Assembly (NCBI RefSeq): GCF_040954645.1
Contig: NC_092809.1
Location: 70,162,141 to 70,226,140 of the forward strand
DNA length: 64,000 nucleotides
DNA from: Diabrotica undecimpunctata
Lineage: Eukaryota > Arthropoda > Insecta > Coleoptera > Chrysomelidae
Reading direction: 5' to 3'
The notes beneath the pieces were generated by a model that was not told the DNA's origin, searched no databases, and worked only from the letters and a program-made list of their open reading frames with translations. Below are positions 23,136 to 34,099 of this stretch, piece after piece. Both the position numbers and the translations under genes were made by a program. How positions within the stretch are numbered: the first letter of the stretch is position 1; each line of letters opens with the position of its first letter.

Positions 23136-26100
23136 GGGCAATATATTAGCCCAAGGAAATTCTTTTCATGACACTCGTCCGGCCAGGCAAACGGCAGTTG
23201 CTTTGAGTAGTATGGACCTCTGTTACAAAAACCTATATGTTTCCTGCAGTCGAGTTTTTGGACTTAATTAAGTATTAACAAATTAAGGTCAAAAAACGGA
23301 AAATTTTTGCTTTTTTTGTCTATCAGCAAAAAGTGAAGCATTTTAAACAAATTTCAGAAGAGAAGAAACTATATAAGTCATATAAAAACCTCCAAAATGG
23401 AGTTGTCTAAATGTTTCTATCCTAATTTTTTGCTTAGAAAAATGCAAAATAAGTCAAAAATTTCGGTTTTTTATAAATATTAATAACTTTTCGATATTAA
23501 TAACATTTATATTTCATGGAATGCTGTGTCTTGTAGTGCTTAAAATATGGTTAAAATTTCAAAGTGATCGGTCAAAATAGTTTAAAAGTTATTTTATTTG
23601 TTTATCCCAAAACAGAAAATTATATAGTTTTAGTAATTGTAATGGCAGTTTCTGGCCCTAAATATCTGTAAAAGACATTTACATTAAAAAAATTAAGAAA
23701 ATTAATTTTAAATATAGCAAAATAATTTTGCAAAACCATGTCGCTTTTTTTCTTATAAACAATTAGAATAACTTTTTAACCATGGCCTGTAAGAATATTA
23801 TTTTTTATATTTAAAAAGCCTAAATTTTTTCACAAATTTAATAGAAAAAAAAAAATTTTTCCTAAAATAATTTGGGACAAAGTTAGCCTCTTTTTTTATT
23901 TAATTCATAGCAGATTTGTTAATAACTATTAAGAAATATAATTAGCGTTATTTAAAAGCACATACTTCCTAGTTTTAACGTACCAAATTCCAAAAAGGTT
24001 GCCTTTTAATGAAATCGTCCACAAAGCTTCAAAAAGTGGTCCTTAAAATCGGCTGGCTTCGAAACTCACAGGAGCCGAACGGAGGGGGAAGGGAAAGCCG
24101 AAGGGAATATGCATTATTTCAATAAATAAATTGTTAAATAAACTATCTAATTTGTTTAAACATTTTTTTTTCAAATTTTTATTGTAATATTTGAGATAAT
24201 TTTTATTTGAAAACATAAATATTTATGATTCATTTATACTTCTTTAATAAAATTGTAAATAATTAATTTATAATTGTTTCTAAAAATAGTATTGGAAAAG
24301 TTATTAGAAAAATGTTCTACCAAGTAACCAAAAACAAAATTTGATTAATTTTTTAATGTTCTGTATTTTGAAAGATTTTCGAAGTAGAAATCGAAACATC
24401 AAAAATAAACTTATTATAAACTTAAATTGTGGCTTATTCCCCAAAAAATAGGAAATGGCATTAAGATGTCACAAGAAAATAGCTTCAGAACAATATTAGT
24501 TATTAACATTGTATTGAAAAAATTATTAGGTATACTTGTAAATTAATGGTAATGTAATCTTAATAATAAATTAAGTGGAAAAAAAGAGTTAAAAACATAT
24601 AAAAATAAAACTATAGCTTTGTACACTTTCTCCTTCTAATTCTCTTTTTCCTTCCCTTTCTGAATTCATTGTGAATTCGAATTGTTGTCTTCCGATGGTC
24701 CAACAAAATGGAATAGTCCATTTACTCGACCCTAGAAGAGTCCCTTACAACATGTAAAACTTTCATGTTGTAAATAACATGATCTTTGAATTTATATTTG
24801 AATACTTGCAATGAAAAAATTAGAAGTATTAAATTAGATTTATTTACAGTATTGTAAAAAATAGATTGATAAATTTACATAGATAGGATAAAAAAATATA
24901 TGAGTAAAATTTGTAGGAAAAGAAATTATTCTGACTTTATTTACCTTAAATTATTAATAAATTATTTACAATTTTATTAAAGAAGTATACATTAATCAAA
25001 CTTAACTAAACAAATTACGTGGTTTATTTGACAATTTATTTATTGAAATAATGCATATTCGTAATGTACACAAAAAGTACATATAAGTTCAAAAAGAAAT
25101 GTTGAAATACAAAATAAAGGACCAGGGATACAGTTAACAGCGCCTTCCCCCTCCCCTCAACTCCCGCGAGTTTCTAAGCTGGCCGATTTTAAAGGCCAAA
25201 ACACATTTTGAAGCTTTGTGGACAATTTCATTAAAGGGCAATATTTTTAAAATTTAGTACAATAAAACTAAAGTATGTTCTTATAAATAACGCTAATTAG
25301 ATTTCTTAATTGTTATAAACAAAGCTGTCATGAATTAAATAAAAAAAGAGGCTAACTTTGTCCCAAACTATTTTAGGGCAATTTTTTTCTTTCAAATTTG
25401 TGACAAAATTCAGGCTTTGTAAATATAAAAAAATAATATTCTTACAGGCAATGATTAAAAAGTTATTCTAATTGTTTATAAGCAAAAAATTGAAGATGTT
25501 TTTGCAAAATTATTTTGCAATATTTAAAATTAATTTTCTTATTTTTTTTTAACGTAAATAATAGAACAAGTCTTCTTCTTCCAGAAACTACCCTTACAAT
25601 TACTAAAACTATATAATTTTCTGACATATATTGTTGCAAAAAAAATTATTTTGGAATAAACAAATAAAATAACTTTTAAACTATTTGACCGATCACTTTG
25701 AAATTTGAACCATATTTTAAGCACTAGAAGACACAGCATTTCATAAAACATAAATGTTATAAGTTTATTTTCAAAAAAGTTATTAACATTTATAAAAAGC
25801 CGAAATTTTTTACTTATTTTGCAACTTACTAAGCAAAAAATAAGGATAGAAACATTTAGAAAACGCCATTTTGAAGGTTTTTATATTAATTCCTATATAA
25901 GTTTGTATAATTATTATTTCTCTTTTAAAATTTGTTTAAAATGCTTCACTTTTTTCTGATAGACGAAAAAAGCAAAAATTTTCCGTTTTTTTACCTTAAT
26001 TTGTTAATAACTAATTAAGTCCAAAAAATCGACTGCAGGAAATATATACGTTTTTGATACAGAGGTCCATACTACTAAAAACAACTGTCGTTTGCCTGGC

Positions 26101-26156
26101 CGGACGAGTGTCAAAAACAGGGTACTTTTTTTGCTTATTTCCCTGGCCGATATGGC
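23136..26156. repeat. 3-kb imperfect palindromic element (about 1.1-kb inverted arms)
   Basis: The left arm (23136-24264) returns in reverse in the right arm (24960-26156). Matching landmarks: ACACTCGTCCGGCCAGGCAA (23170s) with its complement near 26091-26115; TTAACAAATTAAGG with CCTTAATTTGTTAA; AAAGTGATCGGTCAAA with TTTGACCGATCACTTT (25682-25697); the GC-rich AAATCGGCTGGC...GGAGGGGGAAGG stretch (24050-24095) with 25140-25185; and ACTTCTTTAATAAAATTG with 24960-24987. The spacer is about 700 bases and also AT-rich. No protein-coding potential. It resembles a foldback-like or very-long-TIR non-autonomous DNA element. The outermost bases (GGGCAATAT and GGCCATATCGGC-like) pair only weakly, and no target duplication was identified. 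Confidence 0.85.
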
Positions 26157-27104
26157 GTATTATGGAAGTAAGTTACATAGCAGAAGAAGAAGAATAAAAG
26201 GCGGGTTTCAACGCCTTAAAACCGGAAAACACTAGCGAACCCTTACTAACCCGCACCGAGGCAGCGTAATAAGATACGCCTTATAACCACTAACATGTAA
26301 GGCACACTCAAATCATGGTCCTCATTTTCCGTAGGCCCAAATGGGCCTAAACTAGGTAGCTTTCAGGATCAGGGCAGACTAAACTACCGCTAAACCACTA
26401 CCCAAATAAAACAACAACGCTATAGATAGCGACATTTAACTGTCACTCAATCAATCCAGACTTGTAGAACTAAAAAAGAAACTGAAAATCTAAAATCAGC
26501 GAAGCACGACGGCAAGATGAAGAGCTATTGGAATTGACGTCAGGAAATAAATTTCAACAACAAGGAATATCCATGGGCCGAACAGGTGATATTTTATTCG
26601 TATTTAACAAAAAATGGAAACGAAGAGTAGTAGAAATAACTAGTATCTCGGATAGAGAAGCTAGCCTAACCTTATAACTATCAAAGAGATACAATATACA
26701 AATATACGCCCCAACGATTACTTACACTGACGAAGAAAGAGAGTACGGCTTAACTCAGACGTACCACTTTCCGACTACATTAGAACCACAAAAAAGTGGT
26801 TGTGTGTTGAGAGTATACAATTTGTATGAAATATCGTGGTAGCACTCAGACGGACGACAGACTGTGGTCGGTATCAACAACTGTCGTCGTCGGTGGGTGA
26901 TACCGTCCACAAAACTATCGCCGATGCTGCCCGTCCTGCGCTCACATGGGCAATTCACCGACCACAAGCCGACCAGAGGCATGGTAAAATGAATACAGAT
27001 GTACCATGGACCAGAGGCACGGCATCTCTACCAGCACAGCGACTCCCTAGCCAAAGCGTCATTCACGGGGTGATTGTTAAATATTTGTATTTTTTTATTA
27101 AGAC

Positions 27105-29045
27105 ATGGCTGGCACAGAAGATAGGTTTGATACGGAAGCCTTTATTTAAGAAATTCATAATCTGCCGTGTATTTGGGACTATACCAGTGCTGTTTATAGC
27201 AACCGGATAGAGAGAACAAAGGCATGGGAAAATATTTGTATGAAATTCTGTGAAAACTTCAATGAAAAGGACAAAAAAGAAAAGAATAAGTGTGGTAAGT
27301 ACAGTTTATTAAAATGTAATTATGTAGTATTTAGTTTGAAGCATTCTCAAAATATATTATATACTTTTATATTGCCATGGTAATTCGCCCTCAGGGCTTA
27401 CAAAATAATCAGCGTACTTATCTCTTATCGAATTTATTGTCCATTGTTCCATTGATAAAGTATCTTCATACTCATAACCCTCTCGATTGCGTACTATATT
27501 ATGTAATATTGTACATGTCTTCATAATTTCTACCGCAAAGTCGATTGATACATTTAATGGTCTATGCAAAATTCGCCACTTAATATTCCAAAAGAGCTTT
27601 TCACATTTCTTCGAGCCCGCGATAATCTGTAGTTGAAATGCGTTTTTTAATCGATACTTGTTTTCCAACGTATGGTCCTAATAAATCTTTATTTAACCCA
27701 AAGGCTTCATCTCCAATAAACGTATACGGCAAAGGACTACCTTAAGTGCTAATTGGTTCTGCTTTTGGTAAATCTAATGCATTACTTTCCATTAATTTGT
27801 ACAAGCTACTGTCTTTCCAAATAGTAGAATCCGCTGTTTTCCCATAAGCTCCAACATCAACATATACGAATAAATAATTCGCGTCACAAACAGCAAATAA
27901 AACAATAGAAAAGAAGTGCGTAAAATTAAAATATAAAGAACCACTATTTCGTGGATGTATGATCCGTATATGTTTCCCATCTACGGCTCCTACACAGTTT
28001 GGGAAATTGGTTTTATTTTTGAATTTGTTGGCTATATCTCGCGACAATTCTGTATTAGGTTTTGGTAAATAAATAGGTTGCAATTTAGTCCATATCTGGC
28101 GACACACGTCCCTGAGTATTTCACTGGCAGTTGTTGGACCACATCTAAACGTATAGTGTATTTCCTTAAATGAACATCCAGTTGCTAAGTATCTGTAACA
28201 AATAAAAAAATATATTTTCTTTTTGTTACAGCTGTACAACTGCAACGGAAGTGGCGAACTTTTGTCGAGTGTTACAATAGAGAAGTAAAAGCAAACAACA
28301 CACAAAAGAGTGGATCTGGGACATCTTAACGAAGAAAATATTTGTATTTCGACAGTTTAAATTTTTAAAACCCATAGCTGAGAGGAGGGTTACAGAAAGT
28401 TCCATTCAAAACCCTACCCCTACAAAAAGTGAAAAACAAAATAAAAATAATCAACGAGAGAAATATATTCAGAAGAATAATATAAAAAATACAAACCTAG
28501 ATACAGATCTAATAAACAAATTGTCAAGCCGTCTATCCGATAGGATAAGTGACGAATCAAAGCCAGCTTATTACAATAATAGTGATATGCACTTTTTGAT
28601 GTCGTTACATGACCGCTTTAAAGCGATAGACAGCCGTGTTAAAATGGATGCTCAAACAGAAATTTTAAATGTTATTAAAAAATACTCTTTTTCTGAACCC
28701 ATGAAGACCTACAATGTGAGAGATAGAGGTTCGATGGTTACCACGGGTATGGTTACAATACGACTAATACATATCAAGAGAGATCACAGCTGTTTCCCGA
28801 AGACCGCTATTTTATCCGAACTGACCGACCTGAGATCCGGCATTTCGAGATCCGATCGCCAAGAGTTCAACCGGAATTTTCACAAGGAAATAGTCTTCAA
28901 GCATCACTATCTCCAACAGAACCGGAGCTTTTGCCACATGAGATTCCGGGACAAGCTTTGTCGTCAAGTCAACCGCAGTTTTCACCACTTTCCCAGGAGT
29001 CGCTTTTATCTCAAATTTTTGATTGACGTCATGTTTATTGGGTAA
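27105..29045 (+). pseudogene. Harbinger B MADF/BESS protein, two exons
   Basis: Exon 1 is 27105-27294 (MAGTEDRFDTEAFI, then a TAA, then IHNLPCIWDYTSAVYSNRIE and KAWENICMKFC). Its donor is GTAAGT. Exon 2 starts at 28232 after TTTTTGTTACAG and joins in phase to give VQLQRKWRTFVECYNREVKA, the third helix of a MADF domain. The chain then runs through a polar, Asn/Lys-rich linker, with shifts of frame, to MHFLMSLHDRFKAIDSRVKM and AQTEILNVIKKY (about 28590-28690), a BESS-like motif. The remainder to about 29045 is open but has no recognised domain. Two or more nonsense codons (27147, and after GSGTS near 28309) make it inactive. Confidence 0.75.
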
Positions 29046-29375
29046 ATATTTTAATAAACATTTAATAATAAAATGGTTTTACTGACCTTGGAGCGATTGC
29101 GAGGCGTTCGTCAGAAGGAATACTTGTCCTCATGGATGTATCTACTCGTTTCAAATTATCCTTAACTCTGTTAACAAATAATCGAAAGTACTTTTGCTCA
29201 TTCAAAAATAATTAAAAAATTTGTCATCATACAGTCTTTAATGATGATAAAGTTGTTGAAACTGACTTTCCTCTTTATTTTCGATAATATAATGAACTTA
29301 ATACAATCTATTACGACGACGCCGTCTTTTTTGGCGCAGTAAAAGCCACAACAATGCTTTTTCTTCAAAATCCAT
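27357..29375 (-). pseudogene. Harbinger B transposase (DDE_Tnp_4), two exons, catalytic Glu changed
   Basis: Exon 1 runs from ATG 29375 (MDFEEKALLWLLLRQKRRRR) to 29087, includes FNYF and STFDYLLT, and ends in SDERLAIAPR. Its donor is GTCAGT. Exon 2 starts at 28192 after TTTGTTACAG with YLATGCSFKEIHYTFRCGPT, then TNFPNCVGAVDGKHIRIIHP (first Asp), LFVYVDVGAYGKTADSTIWK and LPYTFIGDEAFGLNKDLL (second Asp, reached past a stop near 27740). At the third position the frame reads LSRARRNVKSSFGIL: Lys where the family has Glu. One frameshift follows, before WRILHRPLNV. The tail SPEGELPWQYKSI ends at 27357. The acceptors of the two antisense genes lie back to back, 39 bp apart. Confidence 0.82.
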
Positions 29376-30480
29376 CGCTGTACTGTGTGATTTGTGTGGT
29401 TCATTTGTGGTTCATCCAACCACAGCACGTCCACAAAATTGTTGACGGATAGTGGTCGTTTTAATCGACAAGGCAACCACCGTACGAACACTGTTTTGTT
29501 GGTGGAAAGTGGTACGTCTGAGTTAAGCCTAAATCTACAGTAACATAACTTAAGCAGTAAATAACAATAAAAGTCATTTAAAGTATTTATTTGGTGACTT
29601 TAATGCCAAAGTAGTGAAGAAAAAAGACAAGAAACAAGTCATGGGAAAGTATGAAGTTGGTGTGATAAATAGAATGGGAGAAAAACTGGTTCAGTTTGCA
29701 CACCACCAAATCATGCATATTACAAATACATTCTTTAAGAAAAAATCGAACAGAACAAGAACTTGGCTATCACCAAATGGAACCACTAAAAACAAAATTT
29801 ACTTCATTCTAACCTACAAGATTGCTACAATAAAAGGTGTCACTGTAATTAATAAATTTTAAACAGGGAGCAACCATAGACTAATTAGAGCAAACATTGT
29901 TGTAAGTCTGAAACTTGAAAGAATACAATTAATCACAAGACCAACAGAAACGAGTATAAATATTAACGATCTAAAAGAAAGCTTAGATCACTAACAAAGG
30001 AAAACTGATAAGATTTGCCGATTATTAGCAATCGATCCGATTGCTAATAATCCTGCAGAATTACAAAAAATAAACGTCCTCAATATGCGAGATAAGAGAT
30101 AAATAAGATAAGATTTAAGCGAGCTAAGAGGTAAACTAATAAGCGACCTCAATGCAGCTAGGAATGAAGTAGGCCTAAAAATGAAATTGATAGAAATACA
30201 AACCATGCACACCACGCTAGTGGATGTGTAGGATGTAATAATAACAACACTGCACTAGAGGTGGTAGACGAGTCTGTATCTGGGAAAATGAATACATGAA
30301 TATGACTCCTTACTCCCAGAAACCAGCAGAAGAATGAAACAGGCTTGGGCATCTTTTGGTAAAAATACAGTTATATTCAAATCCAGGACGCCACTCCATC
30401 CGAAGAAAAACGCATTAAATCAGTTTATACTGCCAATCATCACATACTTGATTTAACAGAACAACCGTAATCTTATTCAG

Positions 30481-31129
30481 AGCAGAGGCAAATCAAGTAA
30501 GGTAAGGTAAGCATACAAACATAGGATTAAAGTAGGTTTTATATCCTTTAATCAATAAAATTGAAACATATAAAAAAAACATAAATTTCAAATTTGTTTT
30601 TATGTACTTTTATTTTCTATCATACAAATAAATTACTATTTTGTAAAATGTAAAACAACATATTAAATGTAACAACATTAAAATGATTAAATATAACAAC
30701 AGGAAAATAAAACATTGGAGGTTATTTGACTGATACAACGATTTTAGTTTATATATGTTACAACAAATATATAGTGTTTCATTTCAATTAACCAACAGTA
30801 GATTTTAGACAACTTTTACATTGTGTACATTAGTCGTCTCGTTATCTGTGGTATCGTTATCCCCGGTATGTCACAGCCGTGTTAAAAAATTGAATGTTTT
30901 CTTTGTTCTATTTCACATTACCAAATAGTCTCACGTTTAAGAATAGTCGGAATATTCTAATCTACAATCTAATAATGCAGTAACTCAATTGCTGTTTCTA
31001 CTGTGCACAGAGAGGATAGTATTGATGAAGATAGTGTGATAAAAAAAAACCGGAAATAGATATTCCTTATAATTCCACAATTAATTCTACATAATCTACA
31101 GTGAAGTAGCAAAAGAAAACAGGGCCAAA
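30481..31129. other. AT-rich stretch without a recognisable gene
   Basis: No domain recognised. Probably the flank, or the decayed 5' part, of the next non-LTR element. Confidence 0.4.
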
Positions 31130-33510
31130 GAAGGTGTAGCCTTACTAATATACCAAAGGTACCAAAATCACATTAAAGAGTGTCAATACATATCAGAAAG
31201 TACTGTAACAGCAAAGATAAGAATGGAGAAGGAATACCTGAACATCATCAGAGTATAAGGCCAAAAAATAACAATCCTTAAAAAACAAGGGAAACGTTTT
31301 ATGACCAATTACAACAAGTAGTAGATCAAGTGAGAGGGAAGATGATAATGTTGGGGGATTTTAACACTCGAATATTCAATCAAATACTACCCGGAATTAA
31401 GAAAAACATAACGATGATGTTAAAAACAAAAATGGAGAACTGATGATAAACTTCTGCTTGAATAACGAACTTGCCTCAACTCATCAGATGTAACATCCAT
31501 AGCCTAGTATGATGTAAAATTAAAATCATCCTGAAATACTTTACACCCAAGAGAGCGGCGCTAACACAAACAAAAATCAATGTAGAAGGAATAAATACAG
31601 AAAACACTTCACAGAATACTTATACAGAAAAAGAATTTCAGAGAAGATCACTGGGAATGAAATATTAGAAAACAATAACATCGAGGAAAGCTGGGAAAAC
31701 TCAGAAGAAACATAATTAACGCAGCAAAAGAATCACTTGGAGAGACGAAAATAACGAATAATAACATATCAAAACAGAAAACACCATGGTTTAGAGAGGA
31801 AGTGAGCACATAATGTGAAGAAAAGAAGAATACTTTTTACAATACAGAACTCAACAAACAAAACATTCATATAACCACTATAAATGAATCAGAAGTAAAA
31901 CGAATACTTTAGTTAGACAAATAAAAAGGGAACACTGGCAGAGCTTCTCACGAACTAATAAAAACAAAACACGTTTAAAAGGAAAAATGGGTAGAAACCA
32001 CCAACAGCTGAGGTGACGACAAACGAAGAAATAAATATTGAGGAAGAAAAGATAAAGGAAGCGTTAAGGAAATTAAAAATTGAAAATCACCAGGAGCGGA
32101 GAAAATACCGAACGAACTTCTAAAGTACGGAGGACAAGAACTGACCAAACAAATTTTTAAAAGTAATTCAAAAAATAATAGAACAAAACAGAATTCCCCA
32201 AGAATGGAGATCAAGCATCCTTATACCTCTCTTCAAAAAGGGAGACAAATCGGACCAAGAAATTTACAGAGGAATGAATTTATTAAACACAACACTAAAA
32301 TCAACAATCAAAGTGATAACAAATAAACTGAATAAAATTTTAACACTAGCAGAAGAACAACAAAGTTTTAGGTCGGGATAATCATGCACCGACACTATAT
32401 TTATAATGAGGCAAGTGCACGAGAATTCATTAGAATACAACAAACCGGCGTATCTAAGTTTCGTAGACCATAAGAAGACATTTGATCTGGTCAAATTAAA
32501 GGACGCTATCCACTTATTGCACGCAAGATAAATACCTTCAGGAATAATCAAAACGACCGAAAATATCTACCAAAACAACACAATAAAAGTAAAAGTAACA
32601 GAAGAACTAACCGATCCTATTGAAGCTGGAAATGGGATAACACAGAGAGATTCCTTGAGTCCTCTATTGTTCAACCTGTTTATGGATGAAATAATAAAAA
32701 AAATAAGAACTAAAAAAGGAGAAAAAATGGGAGAAAAACAACTTAAAATAATCTGCTATGCAGACGACGCAATACCATTATCTCTAAATGAAGTCGATTT
32801 ACAACATATGCTGCACAAATTTAATATAACCGCCAGAAAATGTAACATGTTAATTACCCCAAAAAAGACAAAATGCATGGTTACAACAACAAATTTACTA
32901 AGATGTAAATTTGAGTTGGAAGGTCAGATAATAGAACAAGTGATGGAGTTTAAATATCTAGGCATCATATTATCTAGCTACAGAAAGATAGAAACTGAAG
33001 TATAATATCAAGAGAATAGAACAGTGAATAGAATCAAGTAAATGTAGCAAACAGACTGCCTGAATGAAACAATATGAAGAAATAAAAATATCGGGAAAGA
33101 AATGAATGCCAGAATTTACAAAACAGTCCTCAGGCCAATAATGACATACGCAGCAGAAACACGATCTGCCACAGAGAGGACAAAAATGATGTTAGAAACA
33201 GCAGAGGTGAAATCACTTGATAAAAAATTGATGGTAAGACACTATATAAAAGAGCTAGAAGTACAGATATACGACGTAGATGCTAGGTAAAGAACATCAA
33301 GAGCTGGGTAAGACATAGAAGAGTAGAATGGAACGATCATATAAGCCGAATGACAACAAATAAAATAGTAAAGACGGAGAGAGACGGTTCCCCAATAGGA
33401 AGATGACCAGTAGGAAGACCACGAAAACGATGGAACGACAACTTACTGGAGTGACATTAAAAAACAGACCGAGTCATGCCCACATAAAAAGAAGAAGTAA
33501 AAGAGGATTT
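31130..33510 (+). mobile_element. Non-LTR retrotransposon remnant (endonuclease plus reverse transcriptase)
   Basis: Blocks in order on plus: YDQLQQVVDQVRGKMIMLGD and FNTRIF (endonuclease, about 31300-31380); IKEALRKLKI, then RIPQEWRSSILIPLFKKGDK (about 32190-32250); YLSFVDHKKTFDLVK (first catalytic Asp, with K for the usual A, about 32450-32490); SLSPLLFNLFMDEIIKKI (32655 on); KIICYADDAIPLS (YADD box, about 32745-32785); QVMEFKYLGIIL; RIYKTVLRPIMTYAAETRSA (33102 on). The C-terminal DNA-binding part is frameshifted and ends near 33500 with an AAGAAGAAG-like tail. About 1 kb between endonuclease and reverse transcriptase is poorly readable. The 3' part matches the fragment at 44776-45120 closely at DNA level. 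Confidence 0.75.
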
Positions 33511-33559
33511 CCACAAAAAGTGGAGTAATGTTTTAGATAGAATGATCACATCATATCTA

Positions 33560-33990
33560 ATGTTTCCAAAAATACGAAAAGTTGGCCGATGGTGGTATTT
33601 TATAATATCTTTAATCTCTCAGCAAATAACGCATTTGTAATCTACAAAAACAACAGCTCAGATGGAGAACTTTTAAAAACGCGAAGACAATTTCAAGAAA
33701 CCTAGGTATAGAATAACTGGTACAACAGAGTATACGACGGAGAGCAGTTGACAAACATTCGTCAAAAGCTGTGCGTGCTTTAGCCTTAAGACTCTTAGGC
33801 ATTGAGGTTGAAGTTGTACCAGAGTCCCATCATGCTAAGAGAGGAAATTGCAAAAGACGAGAAACTCTCTTTTTTGCAAAATTTGCAAATCGTGGACATG
33901 TTGATGCAAAATTAGCACTAAAAGGTATGCTGGTGCTTGGGGATGGTATTTTATTTTCGTCCTTACAGACCAAACTCGACCGAAAGTGTT
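33560..33990 (+). pseudogene. piggyBac-like transposase, C-terminal fragment
   Basis: One frame gives RWPMVVFYNIFNLSANNAFV, then after a break ELVQQSIRRRAVDKH-like and KAVRALALRLLGIEVEVVPE (33771 on), and a decayed Cys/His tail RGNCKRRETLFFAKF. This is the end of the RNase H-like core and the start of the C-terminal zinc-binding domain of piggyBac transposases. The N-terminal three quarters are absent. It ends about 100 bp from the 3' end of LRR gene 2. Confidence 0.65.
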
Positions 33991-34099
33991 TCAGAATAGG
34001 AATCCGATGAACGGATAGTTAACCGCGATTATATGAAGCCACTTTATTGTGGGGAATGTATTATTTATGGAAATTGGGGCACTTACTTTGTATATTTAT

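Larger units (their letters stand above)
26747..29529 (-). mobile_element. PIF/Harbinger transposon B
   Basis: The ends match for 26 bp: GGCTTAACTCAGACGTACCA at 26747 and its complement ending at 29529. The flanking triplets are TAC (left) and TAA (right), a possible TAA duplication with one change. Position inside a non-LTR endonuclease frame confirms both borders. Gene orientation is the reverse of Harbinger A: transposase on minus, MADF/BESS gene on plus. The interlocked exon layout is the same. Confidence 0.88.
26157..30480 (+). mobile_element. Non-LTR retrotransposon, internally deleted, split by Harbinger B
   Basis: The 5' part (about 26190-26746) holds a probable 5' region. It then shows an apurinic endonuclease domain: MGRTGDILFVFNKKWKRRVV, ITSISDREASLTL and IQIYAPTITYTDEEREY. 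Harbinger B interrupts at 26746/26747. Beyond it the endonuclease resumes with FGDFNAKVVKKK-like coding (about 29585-29625), GKYEVGVINRMGEKLVQFA and TRTWLSPNGTTKNKIYFILT, ending with the SNHRLIRA block (about 29870-29890). Most of the reverse transcriptase is missing: at about 30325-30480 only the thumb region WASFGKNTVIFKSRTPLHPK and NQFILPIITY remains. Stops and frameshifts are frequent. Confidence 0.75.

Noticed and set aside
23136..26156. Assembly artefact (head-to-head mis-join) as the cause of the palindrome
   Set aside because: The arms differ by many substitutions and indels and have a 0.7-kb spacer, so this is an old natural structure, though long reads would settle it.
26836..27210. 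124-codon plus-strand ORF at the left end of Harbinger B
   Set aside because: It begins in the subterminal region and overlaps MADF exon 1 in another frame; no domain, and the MADF frame with its splice donor explains the region better.
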